Shown: one piece after another, positions 24,951-38,000 of the stretch | Layout of the letters: every line of letters starts with the position of its first letter | Position numbering within the stretch: position 1 is the stretch's first letter | Assembly: GCF_029962835.1 (NCBI RefSeq) | Contig: NC_080582.1 | Span: 78,240,177 to 78,304,176, forward strand | DNA from: Magnolia sinica | Taxonomy: Eukaryota; Streptophyta; Magnoliopsida; Magnoliales; Magnoliaceae | DNA: 64,000 nt | Direction: 5' to 3' | Program-made: the position numbers and the translations under genes | Notes under the pieces: model-generated | What the model was told of the DNA's origin: nothing | Database searches by the model: none | Seen by the model: only the letters and a program-made list of their open reading frames with translations

Positions 24951-24966
24951 CCTTGCTTTGATACCA
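24951..24966 (-). other. Primer-binding site for initiator Met tRNA
   Basis: On the minus strand TGGTATCAAAGCAAGG begins three nt inside the 5' LTR. It is close to the standard TGGTATCAGAGC primer-binding sequence complementary to plant initiator methionine tRNA. Confidence 0.8.
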
Positions 24967-24969
24967 AAC

Positions 24970-25647
24970 TGTCGCAGGGGAGGACGTGAGGTCGAGCACC
25001 GTCTTCCTCAAGAGGATAACTATTCCGAATCCACGGAATTTCTCTGAACTCCTCACAGAGACTTCTCGAATCCACGAGGAAAGAAAGCAGAAAATAGAAA
25101 TAAATTCTAATAAATTCGAAATTGATTGATGAATAATTGATAATTCCTTAATGTGTCTCCTTACACCATTAATATAGGAAAAAAAATAAACTAAAATTCG
25201 TAATTACCAAAAATAGCAAAATTCTAACTCTAATAAAAATCCTAATTCTAATAAAACTCTTCTAAGGCCTAATTTCTAAAAATAAAAATTGCAAATAAAC
25301 TTTATCTAGAAGAGTTCTAGTATAACTAAAAGTTATTTCTAAAAAGAAAGAAAATCTAAAACTCTAAAAATATTTAAAAAATCAGAATTACTAAAAATAG
25401 TAAAATTTTTCCAAAAATTCGTTTTTGAGAAAAATTCGTTTTTGAAATGAAAGCGCGCCTTTTCTGACAAAACAGACAGATGCGACCCACTTTGTGGGTC
25501 GGTTCACCTCGGATGGCCCATTTCAGTAAAGATTGATAGGTTGTGCGCCCCGTAACGATACTCGGATCAAAAGTTATAGTCAATTCACGGTCCATCTTCT
25601 TTTGGCTCAACCATGCTAGGAACATGTCCGTGACAGGTTCTACATCA
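24970..25647 (-). repeat. 5' LTR (678 bp)
   Basis: Matches the other LTR over its whole length, with a short local duplication of GAAAAATTCGTTTTTGA near 25,425. The open frame inside it on the minus strand occurs in both LTRs and is not evidence of a gene. Confidence 0.93.
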
Positions 25648-25652
25648 GCCTC

Positions 25653-28600
25653 ACTATGGTAAGTCACCATGAAATAAGTGAGTCTAGTCCCAGTGCGGCT
25701 TGCAGTACCATAAGCTGAAAATAGTGCTCGTTTTTCTCGCTAACGCGGTCTAGTTTAAGACATTGATCCGTTCGAATGGTGGCCCCACCATGAATCTCAT
25801 CTAGTATGAAAATTAGGGTGATCCATTCATAAGGTACTCTAATCCCGAATATGGGTCATATCATCAGCCGTTCATTCATTTTGATAGTGTGGCCCACCTG
25901 ATAATCAGATCGGCGTGACTTTCATGGCTAGTAGTATCCATGATGAGGAAATTCTTTATATCCTGCACACGTGGCACATTGTCTGGAAAAAAATGTGTTC
26001 CTTAATCTCAGTGAAAAGTTTACGGTGGAGATTGCGGGCTAGAATCATCTGAGATAAATCCGCCCGATAGGAAAGTAAGGCCCCGTTTGTTCTGAAGTCT
26101 AAAGCCTGAATCTGAAATCTAAAGCTAATATGAAATCTAAAGCTGAATATGAAGCCGAATAGGAAAGTAGGTCCCCATTTTTCTCGTATCATTTTAATAT
26201 ATAATCTTAAAGATTAGGCAGGTCCACATCTCCAGTGAACCACCCCAGAGGATGCAGTGATAATGACATCTACCGTTGAAACCTTTTTGAGGGCAACTGT
26301 GATGTTTTTTTTACCATCCAACCTATTCATTAAGTCATGTAGATGTGGATGAAGTGAAAACAGATGAAGTGAAAACACAAATACCAGCTTGATCCGAAAC
26401 TTCTTCAGCCCCTAAGAAGTTTTTAATGGTGGACATTTAATCCCCACCTTGTGTTCCAGTTAATCCTTGGACCTGCCTCTTTTTTTGGTTCACACCTTAA
26501 ATAATATAAAAAAGTTGATGGACAGTGTGGATCAAACACATAAATCATGGTGGGGCATAAAGAAATTTCAAAGGTTAAAAGTTGATTTTGCACTGTGAAA
26601 ACAATTTAAAGAGAAACAATTGCCGTATTAACTTAAAAGGGAATAATTTCGGAAACAAAAATTTTCATTTAATAAAAAATTTGCCGAGTGCATTCCGCAT
26701 TCACCATTTAGTTAGACTCCAGTCACGGAAAGAATTAAGTGAAAAACCTCTTAATGCTTTTTTTCTTCTACGATACCGATGCATTAATAAACACCACTAA
26801 ACATAAAATATTTTTTCCATTTCACGTAAAGTGCAAAAATTCAGCAATAACAAAGAGGGCTAAGTTATAAGTGCCAGAGTTTCAAAAAACTACAAAATTG
26901 ACAAAAATGTACCGACAAAAAAGTACAATATTGATACCAGAGAACGGTGAGAACTGAGAACGGTGTTTTAATACACTGGTTGAGTATGGTGGTTGGTACA
27001 CAGTACTCAGAAACTGTACACGTGTCATACAATAACTCAAATTAAACCTCCCAAATTGCGGAACCCGTTGCAGATAGGTCATCATCCAAATCGAGATTGG
27101 TTGAAAGATCCTAGCCATTGATCCGTAGGCATTTGTTCGTATGGTTTTCTACGGCAGATAGGTCATCGTCCAACCAACACCCATAAATTAAAAGATATAT
27201 GCAAGATATAGAGAAACAGAATCAGTTTTCTTTTTTATAATTGCATTAGAATGTATTGGGTTGCTACATTTAGATGGGCACAAAAAATAATTAATTAATG
27301 TTTCTTTATATTAATAGTGAGGAATTCACCTCCAAATTATAATTATGTTTCTTTCTAGTTTAATTTAAAAGCAACCAATACCAAGGAAAGTAGAGTGTTT
27401 TTTTTTTTATTTATTAAAAATTTTAATATGGGCCAACAACAATCCAACTACTTTGACTTTCTTAAAATTAATAATTGTAATTTAATCAACCAAACACGTT
27501 GGGATATTGGAATTTGAGTTTCCAACTATGACAGTTTAATAACTGTGAGAAGGTTGAGTTGGTTGGAAAACTCAAGGAATTCAATACTCGAGTTCGTATA
27601 AAAATTTCAGTCAAAATTCTTTATTAAAATACACAAAACATATACGGAGTCAAGCAATTTTCCGATAGTCTTAAATGCATTGATTTTAACTGTCCAATTT
27701 AAATATTTGAATTAATATAAGCTTTCAAATGAGACTAATTACAATGATATTCATGAAATAAGATAACCAATGTAATGATCATTTAAACAAGATGTATGAC
27801 CATAAGTTTATGGTGGACATGGATGAATATTAGATGCGTACCATCATCAATAAAATCTGACCGTTAAAATATGATCCTCCATGTTGATAACAGGATTGAG
27901 TATTTTTAAGTGGGATATGGTTTAGTAATCCAAAATATTAATATGGAGGGTCCCACATTGGTGGGTTGGAAAGTACCATAGATCTCAAGAACCTGTAATT
28001 TTTTCTTACCCATTTATTTATACCTCCTCGATTTTCTATCCCACTGGATCAACGGTCTAGATCACTAGTCCATGGCCCCCACTTGTAGGATTTTGGGACT
28101 GTGCTCCATCCAATGTAGGTCCCTCCTACAGGACCTACCTAGATCTATCCAAGCTGTTTTCCACATGGTTGTCTGATATATTCAGGTGTACAATATTCAA
28201 TGCTCCACAGGACCATGACAAAAGTCTTCGGTGCTAGTTACCCACCATGTTTATATTTTAAACAGTGGTGTCTCATCTACCGTACACATCACCGTCCAAA
28301 TCGTAGGGCCCACCATGGAAGGTGCAAAGCCTTAAAAGTCACATTCCTCTACCAATCCTAACCATCCAATTAGCAATCTGAGAAATAAAAAAAATAAAAA
28401 GACGTCTGAATTCCAAAAGTAAAACTGGATGGTTGTCAATCGGTGTGGATTTCCCGTCCACGCTCCATCCACAACCAGGCCCAAAATAAGGACGGCCTGG
28501 ATTTGCATACATTTACTCCACGTGTATAAAATATGAGACACCACAACTTAAAAGAAAATTTAAAATTTTACCACAATCTTTGTTTTTCAAAGTATCATAA

Positions 28601-29138
28601 GCGCTTCCTGAGGTGGATAAAGACCAAAATATCCCTTTTTTTCTTTAACAATGTGGCCTCCAGTATTGTGGGGCCCACATGTCGTGTGTATGCAATCCAA
28701 GCCCTACAACTGTTGTAGCCCACCAGAATGATCACATAAAAATTAAAAAAAAAAGAGAAAAAAAAAAGGCCACTCCAATCATGAGTTGGGTCAGACCATA
28801 GAAAACAAAGGATACCACTAAAAAAGTTTCAAATTCATGTATGGCCCACCTGCATAGTGACAAATGTGTCCTTGAGAATTTCCAAATTTGGAAATTTCAG
28901 TGTAGATTTTTAAATTTCGAGGTTTTTCTTGAAATATTACGAGAAAATCTCACCAAAAAAAAAATAAAAAAAATATTGGCTATAAATTAACAAACAATTT
29001 TAAAATCAAGTATATATTTTTAAATACTGAATTATTTAAAATTTTAAATAATTTGATGTAAACATCAGTATAATTACACAATAAAATTACAAAAAAAATA
29101 ATAATTTGAAGTATGATGACATCCCTCAGTTAATTTTA
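25653..29138. other. Intergenic, no gene seen
   Basis: Foldback-family fragments occur at about 25,770-26,580 (GTGGCCCACCTG, GATGGACAGTGTGGAT). The 26,600-28,000 stretch is AT-rich and unique-looking with only short frames, and 28,000-28,860 again shows GGGCCCACC fragments. Confidence 0.5.
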
Positions 29139-30354
29139 TCGAAGTTCTAAACTTACTGATTGTAACGCTCCAAAAACATAACACCCGAGTGACTCAGGTC
29201 TTAAGTTCTGAGATGTTAATCGCAGAAGGGTTGGGTCCATTCTCACCGATGCTGACAATGCCTCAATTTTAGACATGAGTTCGATGCTCAAGGTGTGCAA
29301 AATCGGACAGTTGTATAGGAATGCAACGCATGAGAAAAAATCCCTCACACGGATACTTAGTCAGATTAATATTTATCATATATATATATATATATAAATA
29401 AATTAGAATAATGCATTTCAAATTCAACAAATATCAAATAGAGAACTAGATAAATAAAGCATAAGCAATAGGGCAAATAACCCAAGTACAGAATCAAAAT
29501 AGTGCCACATGATTTACACAAACCATAAAGCCAAACACAAAATGTCAACATTAAGAGAAAGCCAAAAAAAGAAAAAAGAAAAAAAGAAACTAATGGCTCG
29601 AGCTTCACTCAGCCCACTCTGATCTCCTATTGCGATCATCCAACTATCATTGATCCAACTTTAACCAGGCGATACTGCATCTTGTTTAAATGCATGAGTT
29701 CATGCACATATTCTTCGATCTGGGGATGTACATCCAGCCGAATCAAGAATGAACATTTCAAACAGTCAGCCCATTCAATGCAAAAGGGAATAAGTCTTTC
29801 AAATAATCAACCTATTCTCGTAAAAAGAGACTAAGTCTTTCAACCAGTTGACCTAGCTGAAAGATTCATTAATTCGAACAATACATTACCTTTTTAAATA
29901 GTTCATTAGGCACTCGATAACAGTGCCTTTTCTCGAATTCTAAACTTACTGATTGCAACGCCCCAAAAACACAACACCCGAGTATAATGACTTAGGTCTT
30001 AAATTCTGAGGTGTTAAACGCATAAGGGTCAGGTCCATTGGAGCCGATGGTGACAACGCCTCAATTTCAAACACCTGAGTTTGATGCTCAAGGTGTGCAA
30101 AAACCAACAATCATTTAGGAATGCCGCGCGTAAGAAAAAAAACTCCCACATGGATACTTAGTCAGATTAACATTCATCATATATACAAATAAATTAGAAT
30201 AATGCATTTCAAATCCAGTGAATATCAAAGAGAGAACATGATAAATAAAGCATAAGTAATAGAGCAAATAACCTAAGTATATAATCAAAATAGTGCCACG
30301 GGATTTATACAAACCATAAATGAAGTGAAACATAAAATGTCAATATTAAGAGAA

Positions 30355-30440
<86 letters not shown>

Positions 30441-30770
30441 CGGCTCGAGCTTCGCTCAGCCTACTACGTATACGATCTCCTATTGCGATCATCCAACCAT
30501 CCTTGATCCAACTCTAACCAGGCAATATTGCATCTTGTTTAAATGCATGGGTGCCTGCACATATTCTTCGATTTGGGGTTGTACATCCAGCCGGAGCAAG
30601 AATGCACCTTTCAAACAATCAACCCATTCAATGGAAAAGGGAATAGGTCTTTCAAATAGTCAACCTATTCTTGTAAAAAGAGACTGTCTGTCAACCAGTT
30701 GACCTAGCTCAAAGATTCGTTCGAACAGTACATTGCCTTTTTTAATAGTCTGTCAGACACCCGATAACGC
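29139..30770. repeat. Tandem duplication of about 0.8 kb
   Basis: Copy 1 (about 29,139-29,934) and copy 2 (about 29,935-30,770) share CTAAACTTACTGATTG, GATGCTCAAGGTGTGCAAAA, GGATACTTAGTCAGATTAA and CTTGATCCAACT-type blocks in the same order. Copy 2 has an expanded (AT)n tract where copy 1 has a short one at 29,378-29,396. Copies differ by several percent. Confidence 0.8.
30356..30439. repeat. (AT)n microsatellite, 84 bp
   Basis: Pure alternating AT in copy 2 of the tandem duplication. It is prone to length polymorphism and to assembly error. Confidence 0.97.
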
Positions 30771-32753
30771 CCGCGTGTAATGGATGCATGATTAATTCAA
30801 CCTTTATTATTCCAATTCACAAACAATCCATTTATGCAAAATCGATCTCAATTAGAGGCCAACCGTAATTCAACAAGTAGGCCTTACCATCCCAAGATAT
30901 GAATCTACTAACGGGTTTTTCCCAACAAAAGTCAACTAGGCAAGCCAATAATGTACAAATGATCCACCCAAATAAAACCAAAAAGGCATAATGATACACC
31001 AAGATGGTAAGTCTACAAGCAAATATAATTTGATCAAAACATGGGATGACCAATAGATTAATGTGTAATCTCATATATGCAAAAATTATATGAATCACAA
31101 GCATGGCAACCCGAGCACCTAGGTCAACCCATAATCGTGATTCCAAACGTCATAGCATGCCATATGGATGGATTACACTAAAGCATACCGTAATTATATG
31201 TCCACGTAAATCCTACGAGGTAAGGGACTAATTTAAGAACATTTGAATGTATTAAAAAGTGTATGTGTGTGATTTAACTTAAGCATTACATTAATCATGT
31301 TACGTGGTCATATCCAAGATTCTAAACATGTCATAGATTCTAATAGGGAACTAAGCATTCATAGATTTTAGCAATTCATCCTAAATTTAACGTATGAGTG
31401 ATATATTAATAGGGTTATAGCATGATTATCAAATGTTGAGACTATTGCAATACTAAAAATGTTAAAGGAAAGCTTGAAGGTTAAATCTCACCTTAGAATT
31501 AGAGATTCTTGGCTCTGACGTAACCTCGATAGAGAGAACTTGAGAAAAGTAGCTTAAAATCCTAATTCAACGGTAATACATCGTTAATAACCTAGATTCT
31601 AACCTAATTAAACTTTAAATAAGAGTTTAAGGGTTTTACCTAACCCGATTTGATCAAGCCCTAATTCGATTGAGCTCACATGAAATTGACCTCGATCATG
31701 GCCCACGAACGAGAATGGGCTACATAAATTGCTTGTGGAGACCACGAACCTAACAATGAACAAATCCTAACATAAAAAACGCTAAAAATGGATGGAAATG
31801 AAAGGTTTTCCAACCCTAACAGCTATAAGGATGTTAAAAATAGGAGAAAGACACACATGCACTAAGGGAAGACTATTTACATCACTTATCAACAGATTTT
31901 ACGGCTGGGGAAGATGTGAAACAACGAGAATGAATCGGATTCGACAAAGAACAGTTGGGTGTGACGATCTGCACCTGATCCCCGAGCTCACACTCTCTCC
32001 CTCGCTCCATCTCACTCACTTTTCCACTCTCTCAAGCTCTCTCCCCATCTCCCAAACATGGAAAATGAAAGAAATGGGCAAAAGCCCTTTTGAAGCCCCA
32101 CTTGAAAATTGCGAGTGTTTTTAAAATCTGGAGGCTATCGGTCGGACCAACAACAGCTTTCAGTCGGACCGACATGAATCAATGATTGGCCGGTAAGACC
32201 GATAGATATCAAATCTGCCATATTTATGTGCTACTTAAGTTTGTTGATCTGATAGGGGCCAGAGTAGCCTCGAATTAGCCTAGTTCATATCCTCGAGGGC
32301 CTTATGGGTCTAGTTCTCATGCTGACCATTTACTCATACCAAGCCACTTATTCATTGAAATGGAGCATCAACTCCCGGTCAGACACCAAAGCCATCTGAA
32401 TCAGAGCGTTTGGCGGTTTAAGCTCTAGTTTTAAGTTAGTGGGGTTGAATGACGATTCGACTGACCAGCACTGAAGTTTGATCAAATGTATTTACAGGCT
32501 AACTTTCAACTGAATAATCAATTTGATGTTTGTTTGATAGATCCTATTGGATCAGACATCCGAACTAGCAGGCGGGGGATTCGGGGAGTTCGAGTCCCAC
32601 CGGTGATCTAATGCGGTTCATCTAGTTGGGGCACGGGGTTTGACTGAGCTACAGGCTTCTAAGTCAGGCTTTGACCCATGAATTTCTAGGTCTTCAAGTA
32701 CAGATGGGTGCAAGCACATGTAGCTTCCTATTTTAACCCAAACTCCTATGGTT

Positions 32754-33288
32754 AGAGTTGGGCATCAAGTCGAGTCAGACCGAGTATGGGTTGTCCCGAC
32801 TCGATTTAGTTTTGAAATAAACCTGACTCGAACTTGACCTAACTCGATACGGAGCCCAACATGCCTGATCGGATCCGAGTCTGGGTTTGGCCTGTACTAA
32901 TCCAAACCAAATACCCGGTCACAAGGATTGAATCGGGTCAAGTTGGCACTGTGTCGGGTCGGGTGCAGTGGGTATCCACGGGCTGAAATCACAACTTAAA
33001 ACCTAGGTCCACCTACTAGAAATACAACCTCTCCATCTGCTACTCGGCATCTCATATCTAACACGTCAAATCTAGGGTATATATGTGTACAAGCCGGGTT
33101 TCGGATCGAGTCAAGTTAGTACCAAGTTAGATTTGGGGTCAAGTCGAGTCGAGTTACTGGGTGGATTGGACAAAGTCTACTCGGTTTGGATTGACTCACC
33201 CACTCGATTCAAATCGAGTTGAGTCTGAATGGGTCGAACGAGTTGAGTTCGCCGAATTGAGTTATCTCGAGCCCAACTCTACCTACAT
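32754..33288. mobile_element. MITE-like element with GTTGGGC ends, rich in GAGTCGAGT
   Basis: The left end TAGAGTTGGGC and the right end GCCCAACTCTA are inverted. The interior is dominated by TCGAGTC/GACTCGA words. A relative with different termini is at 40,889-41,400. Confidence 0.5.
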
Positions 33289-34273
33289 TAACACTAGAGG
33301 ACATCTAATACTGGAGTATTAGAGGGTCGGGCTATTACACTAAGTCAACTTGGTGAATTTTTTAGTTGGGTATCTGGAAAACTCAGTATTAAGCCTGACT
33401 TGACTAGATAGTTCAATCAACTAGGCACTATATAACTCAAACCGAGTCACTTAAATTATTATTCTTATTAGGATTTATTAGCCACCGTAGTTTTTCAATT
33501 TATAATAATTAAATATTGAGTTCAATTAAGTCTTTAAGTCAACTCGACCTATGTGAAGTCAATTCAAATATTCCAATTTTTGAACTATATATGAAGTTTC
33601 TTCACAAAAATATCATTTTAAACATTTCCACATTATTTATCAATGAATGTCCACATGATGATTAGATCCATCTAATTTTTGTTCGCCTTTTTATCGTGAT
33701 GGTGTGCACTTGTTGTATAGATAGAGCACATGGGCTAGACTCCACTTTTAGAAAATTAAAAATAAAAGGATCCAACCGCACCATAATGATCATTTCACCT
33801 CTTAAGAATCGTGTTACAATAATCGTATAAAAAAAAAACATTATTTGAAAAAATATGATTTCTTAAGGTTCAAGTTAGAACATAGTGGAATTATGTTTGG
33901 TTTTATAAATTCTATCCAGTGTTTAGAAATGATAAGAAGAATTAAATTAATCTAAGTATTTGATCTTTTAATCCTAACATGAGAAATAATCATATTTCTA
34001 GTAGAATTCAAAATGGAATACATGTGGTCCCACATTAACACGTGTATTTTATCCACACGGTCTATCATATACACCCTTTATACATAACACCCTAGTTGCA
34101 TATAAATACAAGTGAACAAGCATCAATTGTGAAATCTAGTCAATTGATTATAATTCTAATTTTTACCTAATGTTAATTTCACATGAAACGGTATTTTTCT
34201 CAAAGGAGGAATTCAATCCCAAATGTAAGTAATGTCCAACTATCATAAAATACCTTGTTTCATATATATATAT

Positions 34274-34618
34274 AGGGAAATGCTCACCTGTGAACGTACG
34301 AACTTTTTTGAGAACCCATCATACGTGATGTGGATCCGAAATCTGAACCGTTCATGTGAAGAAGCACCTCCTGAAACCCCCAGGGCCTAAGTTTTACTTT
34401 GATCTAAAACTTTGATGGGCCATTAAAAATGAAAACAGTTTCCTTCCTTGATTTGCATTTCTCTTTGCTATGGCCTCCCAGAATATTAGATTGGGGTGAA
34501 AATTTGTCACATGGGGTTTTATGGGATTCCGCATCACATGGACCGTTCAGATTAGATACTCATGGCACGTGTGCAAAGGTGCGCACGTGCGTAGGTGTGC
34601 AGGGGAGCATGACTCTCT
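34274..34618. mobile_element. MITE in the presumed promoter of the AP2 gene
   Basis: The left end GGGAAATGCTCACCTGTG and the right end (reverse complement) GAGAGTCATGCTCCCCTGCA share ATGCTCMCCTG. The element sits between TATATA tracts (34,264-34,273 and 34,619-34,641), as if inserted at TA sites. It ends about 390 bp before the AP2 start codon. Confidence 0.5.
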
Positions 34619-34641
34619 ATATATATATATATATATATATA

Positions 34642-34948
34642 AGTGAAATCGAACTATTTTTTTTTTCCAACAATGGTAATAAAGCATTAAAAAAAGAGGA
34701 GTTTTTAGCTGTGTCCTCCAAGTATTAGGACATAAGGTAGTACGCCCATTTTCCACTCAATCCACAAAGACATAAGAGTCTCTTTATTGAAAGGGAGAAA
34801 GAAACGACAGGGAGAGGAGACGAAAGCAGAAGCCGCTTAGAGACGCCCATAGCCGGCCCACCTTCAGATTTGCCAAACCACTCCCTTCCAAATCCCAGCT
34901 TTGCCGCCCCTTCCCTTTTCCTTTATAACTCCTCTCCTTCAAAGACCA

Positions 34949-34997
<49 letters not shown>

Positions 34998-35005
34998 GAA
35001 GACTA
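34642..35005 (+). promoter_or_regulatory. Probable core promoter and 5' leader of the AP2 gene, with (CT)n tract
   Basis: A TATA-like CTTTATAACT lies at 34921-34930. The leader carries a 41-nt (CT)n tract at 34954-34994, 11 nt before the ATG. Such pyrimidine tracts are common in plant 5' leaders. The transcription start is not known; the TATA assignment is tentative. Confidence 0.45.
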
Positions 35006-38000
35006 ATGGCGAAGATTTCACAACAACAACAACAGCAGAAGAACACCAACAACAACAGCAATGGCAACAACAACAACAACAGCAATCTTACTACGACTAC
35101 CACAACGAAAATGAAACGAACGAGGAAAAGCGTCCCCAGAGACTCTCCCCCTCAACGCAGCTCCATTTTCCGGGGTGTCACGAGGTCCTCACGTGACCAT
35201 CGAATTTTCTTATCTTTTCCATTTTCAGTTCATTTTATCTCGTGGCCCTTTTGTGTATGATTCTTCCATGCATCGAATCAGAAGTCACGTGACCACTGAT
35301 TTCTCTTTTTATTGTTTATACACTGTTGTTATCATGGTCACGTTCTTTCCACCTAGCAATGTTGCAGGTGGGACCAATGTCCTAATATCTCCCATGTCAG
35401 TGATCCAACGGTTAGGATCTTCTGATGGGGGAGATTTTTTGGGTAATTTACATCACCTGAAGGTGGGCCACACTAGTATACATCTAACACTGTCACGTGA
35501 TCATGATTTTTTATTTATTTTTAATCTGTTCGGTCGTGTATGAATCCTTCAGGCATCGATGGACTGGTCGATATGAAGCTCATCTCTGGGATAAGAACTG
35601 CTGGAATGAATCCCAAAATAAGAAAGGAAGACAAGGTTCATTGAATTTTCTTTCTCTTTTTTTTTTATTTTTCATTTTAATTTTATTTAATGATTTTTTC
35701 CTAATTTTCTTTTTTAATTTCTTTTTCATTGGGTGATGTTTGGAAATGGAAATCAAATGGAGTACAGTCTATTTAGGTGAGTTTGATTGGTATTCTTTAT
35801 TTATTTGAATTTTTTTTATTTAAATTCAAACTTAAAAATATTGCAGGAGAAAACCCAAAAAGAATCTTAAATTTAAAAAAAAAAAGAAAATCTCAAAATA
35901 TAAAGAAATTGCTTTTGGGTTTTTCTAAGAGGATATAGTAGCATTGAGATTTGTGCTTGTTTGGCTGTCTTACTATTAGATTTTATTTAAATTGAGATTT
36001 CTTCTTCTTTTGGGTGTTTTTTTTAATAGGTGCTTATGACGATGAAGAAGCAGCTGCACATGCATATGACTTGGCAGCATTGAAGTACTGGGGCCAAGAC
36101 ACCATCCTCAACTTTCCTGTAACCATTCTTCCTTTTTTCTTTCTTTCTCTGATTTTTTTTTTTAGGTGCGCACAAATCTCCTACCAAAGAGTAACTTTTG
36201 GTGGGAATCCGAACGCACATTTTAAAATGGACATCAGAAAATTCAGTTTTTTTCTTTTTTTTTGGGTTGTGAATCTCAATACAAATTCCAAAACAAATAT
36301 TTGAAAATTCTGTTTTTCTTGAAATGCTTCTAGATTCTCACCAACGGTCTTGGAATGGTGTGGGAGATAATGTGCACACCAACAATTTTGTTTTTCCGTG
36401 CGCCCATCATCAAACAACCGTTGGTGGGAATCTCAACACGCATGTCAAAACAAACATTTGAAAATTCAGTTTTTATTTTTTCTTGAAATGGTTATTAATT
36501 CCCACCAATGTTCATAAAATGGTAGGAGATAATGTGCGCACCAACAATCCGTGATCCGTACGTGTATTGAATTCGGTGCTCCTTACTGATTTTATTTTAT
36601 CATTTGTAATGTAGTTAACGACTTACAGCGAAGAACTGAAAGAAATGGATGGACAGTCCAAAGAAGAATACATAGGATCTTTGAGAAGGTAATGTGATTT
36701 TTATTAAAGAGAAGATATGGGCCAAAAATTACAGTGATTGAGTGATCCTGACCACCCAATTGGAGGGCTATTAAATGGACGGTTTAAGATCAAATGGTTA
36801 GTGTGATTTAAGGCTGTACTTCATTCACAATGGGACCACGATTTAAATGGTATTGATTTCCATACATGTTCGCCGTTTGGGTGGACGGGTCACCACCATT
36901 TAAAAGGGAGATGGGGTGACACATGGCAAACATGGGTCAGATGTGAAAGTTCATTCTGTTAAGTCGAATAGTGGGGACGATAACAAGCAACGACTCCCAT
37001 TCAATGAGAAAAAAGAAGGTTCATTTATTAGATGGTTAGGATAGTCTCCGATCATGTCAACCTTTTTTGTTAGTGGCTAATAAATGGTGGGCCCACGGGA
37101 TGCATGGTTCAGATCATACACGTGTGCCATGTGGTAAGCGTACGATGAGGATGCACGGAAACTGTGCATCCCTTTTTTTAAATGGTGGTGGTGAACTGTC
37201 ACTGTAGCTTAAGCCTTTGATTAATATAAAAGAGAAAAAAAAAAGACTAATTAAATTGAGAATGTCTCAAGTCCGGTCAGTTGGACCAGAAGTTAAGATC
37301 CACCCGGTTGATAAATTCAAGATATTAACTGGATGCATCATCCAACCGTCCAATAGGTTGGACCGACCATGAAGATCACCTTCTTCCAAATTCAGCCATC
37401 AATACTAATGAAGTGGATCAGAATTATATTTTTCTATTACCTATAGTTAGATATTGTTCTCTACAGTCTGGCCCACTTGGTGAATTTATGGTGCTAATTT
37501 TAAAATTGGGAGATTCTCATGCTGGGGTCAATCTATTGGAAGGATTGGATGTCAGATGTATTTAACAGTTTAATAGTTTTTCTCAAGTTGGACTGTAGCG
37601 TGTGGTCCAACCGGTTGGACTTGAGACCTTCTCATTAAAATGATTTTATATTTATTTATTTTTATGGATTTTAATTGCAGGAAAAGCAGCGGATTTTCTC
37701 GTGGAGTCTCTAAATACAGAGGTGTTGCAAGGTAATTAATAAATTAATAATATATAGATGTAAATATCCGGTGCTCTCAAGAGAAATGTAAATTATAGTG
37801 CTCCTAGTTGCATCGGTTCACTTGGACAGTCCAATCGATCCATCTGAACCGTCCATTGTGTCCAGAGAACTTTTCAAAAGATACCCAGAAAATATTACAG
37901 CGATCAGATGGTTTAATCCATCGTTGATGAGGCCTTCTTTTTATAGACTTCCTTTTTCCAAGCCATGGATGGGACGGTTATGATTACCTAATAAAAGTGA

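Larger units (their letters stand above)
23009..25647 (-). mobile_element. Internally deleted Ty3/gypsy LTR retrotransposon
   Basis: Two direct LTRs (23009-23669 and 24970-25647) begin TGACGCAGGG/TGTCGCAGGG and end TCTACATCA in plus-strand reading. The element is bounded by perfect 5-bp duplications GCCTC at 23004-23008 and 25648-25652. It reads on the minus strand, so the right LTR is the 5' LTR. A primer-binding site and gag lie next to it. Internal sequence is only 1,300 bp, so protease, most of reverse transcriptase, RNase H and integrase are missing. A purine tract before the 3' LTR is not seen. LTR differences look like about 2% plus a 17-nt indel, so insertion is fairly recent. Confidence 0.95.
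29161..33339 (+). mobile_element. Possible long solo LTR or LTR-like unit
   Basis: The interval starts TGTAACGCTCCAAAAAC and ends GGGTCGGGCTATTACA, resembling the TGTAACGCCCC...TTACA ends of large plant gypsy LTRs. It contains GGTCGGACC/GGTCGGACCGAC repeats near 32,140-32,210, another feature of such LTRs. Flanking 5-mers (CTGAT and CTAAG) do not match, and no partner LTR is in the window, so this is a hypothesis. Confidence 0.3.

Noticed and set aside
31792-32124. Plus-strand open frame of 110 codons
   Set aside because: It lies in the LTR-like repeat region, has no recognisable domain and ends in CTCTCC simple sequence.
34870-35196. Open frame of 108 codons overlapping AP2 exon 1 in another frame
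   Set aside because: It consists of the (CT)n leader read as Ser-Leu repeats and the CAA/AAC tract in another frame.
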